Below, piece after piece: positions 8,301 through 12,396 of a stretch of 12,396 nucleotides of DNA. Location: NCBI GenBank assembly GCA_030684415.1, contig JAUXNL010000250.1:1-12396 (forward strand), read 5' to 3'. The notes under the pieces are model-generated. The model had not been told where the DNA came from. It searched no databases and worked only from the letters and a program-made list of their open reading frames with translations. The position numbers and the translations under genes were made by a program. Numbering within the stretch: position 1 is the first letter of the stretch; every line of letters starts with the position of its first letter. This DNA comes from Moraxellaceae bacterium (GTDB taxonomy: Bacteria; Pseudomonadota; Gammaproteobacteria; Pseudomonadales; Moraxellaceae).

Positions 8301-9112
8301 TCCCGGGCTTCTCTGCTGATTTGCTGACGGCTTCAGCGCCGGTTCTGTCGGAGGAGACGGCGGAGACTCTCATCGACCCCGCGAGCTTGCATGCCTTTCC
8401 GCGTGGTGCGCGCGCCGGCGTGTTCTGGCATGCCGTGCTCGAAGATTGCGTGGGCAGCGATGCAGTGCTGCCCCGAGCGGAGTGGCCACAAGCCGTTGCT
8501 GACCGTCTTCAGGAGCATGCGCTGCCACCCGAATGGCTGCCGCTGGTGGTGGAAAGCTTGCCGCGCTTGCTCGACACGCCACTGGATGCGGAGGGCGCCC
8601 GCTTGGGGCATCTGGACAGCGCGCGCGCCGAAATGGAATTTCTGTATCCGGTGCAGCAATTGCGCCCCGAGCGTTTCCTGCGCTTGCCGGATGTGCCGCC
8701 GCTATATCGTGAGGCACTGCAGGCGTTGGATTTCCCGGTGCTGCAAGGTTTTCTGAAAGGATTCATCGACCTCATCTATCGCCACGACGGCCGTTATTAC
8801 GTGCTCGACTACAAAACCAACTGGCTCGGCCCGGATGACAAGGCTTACACCGCCGCTGCAATGGAAGCGGCCATGGCCGGCTCGCACTATTACTTGCAGT
8901 ACTGGCTGTATGTGTTGGCCCTGCATCGTCATTTGCAAGTGAGCCTGCCGGGCTATGACTACGACCGTGACATGGGCGGCGTGCGCTATTTCTTTTTGCG
9001 CGGCATCGGAGCGCACACGCATGGCGTGTATGCACGCAAACCGTCGCTGGCGCTTATCGAGGCGCTCGATGCCTTGATGCGTGGGCATGAAGTCGCAGGA
9101 GAACACGCATGA
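5393..9112 (+). CDS. recB: Exodeoxyribonuclease V subunit beta, RecB
   Basis: RecB is the 3'-5' superfamily 1A helicase and sole nuclease of RecBCD, and it loads RecA after Chi. The 1239-residue product (E. coli 1180) has Walker A EASAGTGKT (Lys30), VVTFTKAATAE (54-64), Walker B IDEFQDTD (Asp373-Glu374), GDPKQAIYSFRG (from 411), TIHVSKGLEYP (729-739) and LYVALTRAK (796-804). The C-terminal nuclease domain has His1013, Asp1126, Asp1139 and Lys1141 in the contexts FWHAVLE, KGFIDL and LDYKTNW. Their spacing matches E. coli His956, Asp1067, Asp1080 and Lys1082, so both activities look intact. ATG 5393 is chosen because AAGGA lies 9 nt upstream and translation begins 2 nt after the recC stop; an earlier in-frame ATG would lie deep inside recC. 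The helicase-nuclease linker, about residues 913-995, is unusually long and contains a five-residue repeat. The stop overlaps the recD start. Confidence 0.97.
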   Translation: MGAHLLKPLDLYTLPLSGVQLVEASAGTGKTWTIAGLYVRLLLETPETIDRLLVVTFTKAATAELRDRLRARLVDVQSALRAGQSDDPFCQWALARFPAQTRVAGEPCARDAALEKLALSLRLFDEAAIHTIHAFCQRVLGDAQLPALLGEPDIVPDEREWLPGLVQEAWIRHCKVPLLADLLSAGNLDAVRVQRDIEVLLLKPHLDIAAPVVGDVAALEQARHALHRQWQQEGDAIRDDIRNADALSRAKDQYKFLDDQLAELDAWLAGDIGLGKALRKLTPPGFAEKKKQKGRLPQHAFWEALQDWFEAADRVVTTFRQALIVDVRAALVAHKQAQGLVSYQDLLGLLALAVEDPRLAEDIRSRYGAALIDEFQDTDPLQFRIFARLFAGVPGAGKAAGQVAPPLYLVGDPKQAIYSFRGADIFTYLRARQSAEGRYTLGTNRRSLPPLVEAVNGLFTQHSNPFLFSDLPFPRVDAVASQAELMLPRAPFHCGLLPESDKPMSKETARDLSVRATVAEIVRLLQGAAAGSASIDGVPLRPGDIAVLVPKHKDGRAVTEALAAAGVPAVIRSQDSVFATTEARDMLAVLEAVAMPGREGRVKAAFLSPLMGGTVEALQAAQESDADWSALIGQLLDARECWHQQGFMPMWEGWLTTFAVYERVLGAAFGERRLTNLRHLATLLQQQADVDPVPERQLDWLREQVRNAESTEATQLRLESDAERVQVLTIHVSKGLEYPVVFCPFLWDGSLLHKSDADRAEYRAGDKTLLDIGTEKFAHAQTRMATERLAEKLRVLYVALTRAKYRCYGLWGRVKDSETAPFSWLLLGGNTEGDPDADTLSRAIKTAGQADYVAALEKMQRAVPEGFAFELLSSDIPPLTMTATALPDAPPVVPDFTRHLARRWRVSSFTGLSERAHERHAQSESPDHDAPTSTEPSPLAEVVVSGMAVNDIAVNDMGVSGTAVSDLLNVPGFSADLLTASAPVLSEETAETLIDPASLHAFPRGARAGVFWHAVLEDCVGSDAVLPRAEWPQAVADRLQEHALPPEWLPLVVESLPRLLDTPLDAEGARLGHLDSARAEMEFLYPVQQLRPERFLRLPDVPPLYREALQALDFPVLQGFLKGFIDLIYRHDGRYYVLDYKTNWLGPDDKAYTAAAMEAAMAGSHYYLQYWLYVLALHRHLQVSLPGYDYDRDMGGVRYFFLRGIGAHTHGVYARKPSLALIEALDALMRGHEVAGEHA
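8225..8284 (+). repeat. 15-bp tandem repeat inside the recB linker (4 units)
   Basis: Four adjacent 15-bp units encode SGMAV, NDIAV, NDMGV and SGTAV (residues 945-964 of RecB). Every unit ends in GTG and keeps the frame. The repeat lies in the linker between the helicase and nuclease domains. The units are imperfect at the DNA level, so this is an aged or selected expansion rather than a recent slippage event. Confidence 0.75.
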
Positions 9113-11061
9113 ATCCGCTGTTGTCGCCGTTGCAGCAGGCTGTGCGAGCCTGGCTGGGCCATGAGGCGCCGGCCTTGCCCGCCGATTTGCTGGCGGCCAT
9201 CGAGCGTTTGTACGCCGCGGTGGAAGCCGGCCATGTGTGCATCCGTGTGCCCGCCGACGCAGCGGCGTCATGGCAGCAGAGTGGTTGGGTGGGAGAGCCG
9301 GGGTCGTATCGCCCGTTCATTGTGGAGCCGGTTTTTGATCGCCGTGAGTCTGCTGGCCGCACACAGGATGATCGTGAGGGCGGTCATGAGCAGGGGCATG
9401 TAGCGGGGGATGCGCGTTTTTATCTGGCGCGTTATCACGGCCATGAGACGGCGGTGGCCGCGTCGCTGCGCCAACGCGCCGCCGCGCTGCGTGTGCCGCA
9501 GGATGCCGCGCGCTTGCAGCGTGATCTTGATGCCCTCTTCGGTGCTGATCCGGCAGACCGTCAGCGCTTGGCGGCTTTACTGGCGCCGTTCAAATCCTTG
9601 TTGCTGGTAAGCGGTGGCCCGGGCACCGGCAAGACCACGACGGTGGTGAAGTTGCTCGCCTTGTTGCAGGCGCAGGCACTGCAAGATCATGCCGCAGCGG
9701 ATGGCGGTAGGGGTGTTCCTCCGGACGCTGCCCGCAGCGATCACTCCCCTGTCGGCCATGACAGCTCCGACAGCTCTGTCTCCGGTCATGCGGGTTCTAG
9801 TGATGCGGGCTCCAGCGCCCAGGCGTTAACGCATGGCGCTGATGACGCTACGGCGATCAGGCCCGAGGGCTCAGCGTCGCCTCTTTTTCCTCCGGCCAGT
9901 GCCGCCTTGCGCATTTTGCTGGCCGCACCGACCGGCAAAGCAGCACAGCGCTTGAGTGATGCCATCCGTGCCGCACGGCAGCGGCTTGATGTGCCGTCTG
10001 AGGTGGCGGCTGCCATTCCCGAAACAGCGCAAACCCTGCACCGGTTGCTGGGAGCGCAGGGCGACACCGGCCGCTTCCGTCACGATGCGGCCAATCCCTT
10101 GGCCTGCGATCTGCTGCTCATCGACGAGGCGTCGATGATTGATCTCTCGCTCATGCGTGCCGTGCTCGACGCGCTGCCGGCGGACGCGCGCCTGATCCTG
10201 CTCGGTGACCGCGACCAGTTGGCGTCGGTGGAGGCGGGCAGCGTGTTTGGCGATTTGTGTGCCGCCGAGGGCATGAGCGCCAGTCTCGCGGCTGCACTAG
10301 CGCCCTATGGTGTGACGGTGGAGGCATCGCTCCCCAGTGGAGTGCTGGCGGATTGCCGGATCGAGCTCACACACAGTTACCGCTTTGGCACCGACAGCCG
10401 TATCGGCGTGTTGGCGCGTGCGGCGCGTGCCGGCGATGGCACTGCTTTTCTTCAGGCGCTGGCCGCCGATAACGAGGGCCGCGTGGCCGTGTCGGCCCTG
10501 CGTGAGCGCTTGCAGGCTGGCTATGCCGGCTACCGTGATGCCGTGCAGACCGGTGAGGTGGCGGCCGCCTTTGCCTCGTTCCTGCAGTTCCGTGTGCTTT
10601 GTGCGCATCGTCAGGGCGCCGCTGGCGTCGAGGGCCTGAATGCGCTGATGGAAGGTGGGCGGCCCGGCTGGTATCCCGGGCGTCCGGTCATCGTCCGGGC
10701 CAATGATTATGCTTTGCGCCTTTTCAACGGCGACATCGGCCTGTGTCTGCCGACACCCGACGGCTTGCGCGTGTTTTTTGAGACGGCGCCCCAAGTGTAC
10801 CGGCAACTGGCGCCCGGCCGGCTGCCGACGCATGAGCCGGCTTGGGCCATGACCGTGCATCAGGCGCAGGGCTCGGAGTTCGACGAGGTACTGCTGGTGT
10901 TGCCGGAGGTGGTGACGCCGGTGCTCGATCGGCCGCTGGTGTACACCGCCGTCACGCGGGCGCGCGAGCGATTTGCCCTCTGTGGCGATGACGCCGTATT
11001 GCAGACGGCGTTGGCCACCCGCCCGGCCCGAGAGTCCGGGCTTGCCGCCAAGCTGGCCTGA
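9109..11061 (+). CDS. recD: Exodeoxyribonuclease V subunit alpha, RecD
   Basis: RecD is the 5'-3' superfamily 1B helicase of RecBCD and relays the Chi signal. The 650-residue product (E. coli 608) shows Walker A SGGPGTGKTTT (Lys175), LAAPTGKAAQRL (271-282), Walker B LLLIDEASMIDL (Asp339-Glu340), LGDRDQLASVEAG (365-377), SYRFGTDS, the family block RLFNGDIG (537-544), AMTVHQAQGSEFD and the arginine-finger motif VYTAVTRAR (611-619). All catalytic motifs look complete. The start overlaps the recB stop as ATGA, with AGGAG 7 nt upstream, so translation is probably coupled. Two low-complexity insertions set it apart from E. coli RecD: residues about 77-100, and residues about 190-265 between motifs I and Ia. 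The latter is rich in Gly, Ser, Asp, Ala and His. No clear terminator follows the stop codon. Confidence 0.96.
   Translation: MNPLLSPLQQAVRAWLGHEAPALPADLLAAIERLYAAVEAGHVCIRVPADAAASWQQSGWVGEPGSYRPFIVEPVFDRRESAGRTQDDREGGHEQGHVAGDARFYLARYHGHETAVAASLRQRAAALRVPQDAARLQRDLDALFGADPADRQRLAALLAPFKSLLLVSGGPGTGKTTTVVKLLALLQAQALQDHAAADGGRGVPPDAARSDHSPVGHDSSDSSVSGHAGSSDAGSSAQALTHGADDATAIRPEGSASPLFPPASAALRILLAAPTGKAAQRLSDAIRAARQRLDVPSEVAAAIPETAQTLHRLLGAQGDTGRFRHDAANPLACDLLLIDEASMIDLSLMRAVLDALPADARLILLGDRDQLASVEAGSVFGDLCAAEGMSASLAAALAPYGVTVEASLPSGVLADCRIELTHSYRFGTDSRIGVLARAARAGDGTAFLQALAADNEGRVAVSALRERLQAGYAGYRDAVQTGEVAAAFASFLQFRVLCAHRQGAAGVEGLNALMEGGRPGWYPGRPVIVRANDYALRLFNGDIGLCLPTPDGLRVFFETAPQVYRQLAPGRLPTHEPAWAMTVHQAQGSEFDEVLLVLPEVVTPVLDRPLVYTAVTRARERFALCGDDAVLQTALATRPARESGLAAKLA
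9787..9816 (+). repeat. 15-bp duplication inside the recD insertion
   Basis: Two adjacent 15-bp units encode HAGSS and DAGSS (RecD residues 227-236) and differ at a few bases. The preceding stretch encodes the related serine-rich GHDSSDSSVSG, so the insertion seems to have grown by short in-frame duplication. Confidence 0.6.
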
Positions 11062-11264
11062 CTTCTGGCTAATGCTTGCAGGGCAGGGCGGCTAGCGCTG
11101 ACCAAAGGCGGCCAATCGGCTGCTTCCGGTGCAGACCTGAGCAGCATGGCAAGCGCACCAGTTTGTCCGGTGCGGCCCAAGGTTTGAATGAAGTCTCTGC
11201 AAGTAACTGAACTTCAAAGATAAATCCATTTTTCAACGAACGGCTTGAGTGAGCTCTCTGGCGC

Positions 11265-11293
11265 TATACAGTCTCAGATTCGTTTGGTATACA
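11265..11293 (+). promoter_or_regulatory. Candidate promoter of the oxygenase-family gene
   Basis: TATACA at 11265-11270 (4 of 6 matches to a sigma-70 -35 box) is followed by a 17-nt spacer and TATACA at 11288-11293, preceded by TGG, which makes an extended -10. The predicted start is near 11300, leaving a leader of about 30 nt. The geometry is good. The call was made by eye without scoring. Confidence 0.48.
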
Positions 11294-11314
11294 TGGCGTA
11301 TATAAAAATACCAA
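11284..11314. promoter_or_regulatory. Candidate operator: inverted repeat over the promoter
   Basis: TTGGTAT and ATACCAA are perfect 7-bp inverted arms separated by 17 nt. The left arm overlaps the extended -10 and the right arm lies just past the predicted start, so a bound repressor would block transcription. The stretch between the arms is AT-rich and includes GTATATAAAAA. No adjacent regulator gene is visible, and the binding protein is unknown. Confidence 0.35.
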
Positions 11315-11330
11315 GCAGTGGTGATACGAC

Positions 11331-12396
11331 ATGGTGATGCCCCTCGAAGAGCTCAAAGCCAAGGTTCTGGCTCAGAAAACGCTGATTCCGTCACTCTATG
11401 GCGATGTCGATTTCAGCATCACGCCCGAGCGCTTTACGGACGACCTGACGGTAGAAAGCATGCTGCCGGGCAAGTTCGCCCGGAAATACCGCATGGATGT
11501 GCTGGCCGACCGCGAGCGAGTGGAGCGTGCGCGTGCCTACACCATGCTTGGCGACACCGTGGCCGATGCCTATGCCGCGCTGATGCCGCAATACGGCTTC
11601 CGTCGTCTGATCGACATGCTGACGCAGGCCTGCGACCACGGCATAGAGAGCGTGCCCGACGCTCCGGCGGAGCTGGTGAATTTCATTGCCGCCATGGAGC
11701 GCATTCCCGACTGGCTGGACATGGAGTTGGTGAACGAAGGGGCGCGCCTGGGCCGTATCTACCAGGCCAACATGGTGCCATTTGCGATTCGTGGCGCGTT
11801 CATCGCCACGTTCATGAACAAGTATTCCGGCCTGCCGATGGCATTGACCGGGGCGCTGACGGATGCCACCTCGGTGCAGCGCGTGAAAGAAACGGCCAGC
11901 TTTTTTACCACCGCCACCTTGCCTGGCGCGCTGGAGCGTTACGGTGCCGGCTTCAAGGCCGCCGCAATGGTGCGCCTGATGCACTCGATGGTGCGCTTCA
12001 ACATTCTCAAGCGTTCAAAGAAATGGGATGTGTCGGTGTACGGCATTCCCGTGCCACAGGTCGACCAGATGCCAGCGGGTACGATGGTCGCCTTCATCAC
12101 CGCCTTCAATGTCATTCGCAAGGGGCGTGATCACTTCACCCGCGAGGAGCGTGGTGCAGTGGAGCTGAACCGTTACCAGAGTTATTTGTTAGGCCTGCCC
12201 GAAGACTTGCTGCCTGATACGCCGCGTGGAATTTTCAACGCCATGATTACTTACGCTGCCACTTTGCGTGATGGCTATGACGATGAAACCAACGGCGCGC
12301 TGGTGCGCTCCACCATGTCGGCCTATCTGCCACCGGATGATTCACTGCGCAATCAGGTGCTCAACACCTTCGAGAAAGGATTTGCCAAAGTGTTTT
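11331..12396 (+). CDS. DUF2236 / MpaB-rubber oxygenase family protein (3' end missing)
   Basis: This family includes haem-b oxygenases such as latex clearing protein (Lcp) and the fungal oxygenase MpaB. Substrates of most bacterial members are unknown. The frame is open for 355 codons to the window edge. Residues 184-188 (RVKET) and His218 in RLMHSMVR reproduce the Arg-N3-Thr and Arg-to-His distance of 34 that I recall for LcpK30 Arg164, Thr168 and haem ligand His198. Around them lie PFAIRGAF (150-157) and TATLPGALERYGAG (194-207). The N-terminus is hydrophilic, without a Tat or Sec signal, unlike secreted Lcp, so a cytoplasmic or membrane-associated location is likelier. An in-frame stop at 11322 restricts the start to ATG 11331 or 11337; neither has a strong Shine-Dalgarno site. 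A 270-codon open frame from 11318 to 12130 covers the same DNA, but its product lacks family features. The gene probably has its own promoter and is unrelated to recCBD. Confidence 0.85.
   Translation, partial: MVMPLEELKAKVLAQKTLIPSLYGDVDFSITPERFTDDLTVESMLPGKFARKYRMDVLADRERVERARAYTMLGDTVADAYAALMPQYGFRRLIDMLTQACDHGIESVPDAPAELVNFIAAMERIPDWLDMELVNEGARLGRIYQANMVPFAIRGAFIATFMNKYSGLPMALTGALTDATSVQRVKETASFFTTATLPGALERYGAGFKAAAMVRLMHSMVRFNILKRSKKWDVSVYGIPVPQVDQMPAGTMVAFITAFNVIRKGRDHFTREERGAVELNRYQSYLLGLPEDLLPDTPRGIFNAMITYAATLRDGYDDETNGALVRSTMSAYLPPDDSLRNQVLNTFEKGFAKVF

Larger units (their letters stand above)
11062..11330. other. Intergenic region downstream of recD
   Basis: The gap is clearly richer in A and T than the flanking genes in its second half. 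It contains a loose inverted repeat, TTTGAA/TTCAAA with TGAAGT/ACTTCA inside it, at 11183-11218, of unknown role. The promoter of the next gene follows. No tRNA or protein-coding signal was recognised, and no strong stem followed by T residues was found to end the recCBD transcript. Confidence 0.5.

Noticed and set aside
8542..8549. E. coli-type Chi octamer GCTGGTGG inside recB
   Set aside because: A single plus-strand site is expected by chance at this base composition, and the RecC contact residues suggest a different Chi.
11021..11041. Inverted repeat GCCCGG/CCGGGC at the end of recD as a terminator
   Set aside because: It lies inside the coding region, has a 6-bp stem and no following T-run.
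2187..11061. recCBD as part of an unknown defence island or variant AddAB/Helicase-nuclease system
   Set aside because: All three subunits match classical RecBCD with complete catalytic motifs, and no toxin, methylase, CRISPR, integrase or phage gene is present in the window.
1902..11314. Shared heptamer TTGGTAT/ATACCAA at the dusA and oxygenase promoters as a common operator
   Set aside because: Both occurrences overlap an extended -10 box, whose TGnTAT consensus explains most of the match. The surrounding symmetry differs.
11318..12130. A 270-codon open frame on the plus strand overlapping the oxygenase-family gene
   Set aside because: Its product is rich in Arg, Ala, Gly and His, with no recognisable family features. 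The frame starting at 11331 over the same DNA has clear DUF2236 motifs and stays open to the window edge.

Overview
The window is GC-rich (above 60% by eye) and tightly coding. It reads as a gammaproteobacterial chromosome. The evidence is an uninterrupted recC-recB-recD operon with no ptrA (the order I recall from Pseudomonas-like lineages), a DusA-type tRNA-dihydrouridine synthase beside transaldolase, and GTAG-type REP hairpins of the kind common in pseudomonads and relatives. I cannot name the genus.

Layout. Positions 1-289 (minus) hold the 5' part of a transaldolase gene that runs off the left edge. Positions 290-768 are non-coding, with four copies of a REP-like hairpin unit, two intact and two decayed. 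Positions 769-1803 (minus) are dusA, which points toward tal. Positions 1804-2186 separate dusA from the divergent recC. They contain a palindrome over a plausible dusA promoter and a hairpin just upstream of recC. Positions 2187-11061 (plus) are recC, recB and recD as one translationally coupled operon: recC and recB are 2 nt apart, and recB and recD overlap in ATGA. Positions 11062-11330 hold a good candidate promoter with an overlapping inverted repeat. Positions 11331-12396 (plus) begin a DUF2236/MpaB-rubber-oxygenase-family protein that is cut by the right edge.

Function. RecB (3'-5' helicase and nuclease), RecC (inactive helicase/nuclease fold that scans for Chi) and RecD (5'-3' helicase) form the RecBCD complex, which processes DNA double-strand ends, starts recombination and degrades linear DNA. 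All catalytic motifs I checked are present. DusA (tRNA modification), Tal (pentose phosphate pathway) and the oxygenase-family protein have no obvious functional link to RecBCD.

I do not see an unknown defence or mobile system. The points most worth a second look are: (i) substitution of three RecC residues matching E. coli Chi-contact positions, with the other contacts kept; (ii) low-complexity insertions in RecB and RecD, each with a 15-bp repeat period; (iii) the REP cluster between dusA and tal; (iv) two promoter-overlapping palindromes; and (v) the oxygenase gene, whose Arg/Thr/His spacing matches latex-clearing protein.
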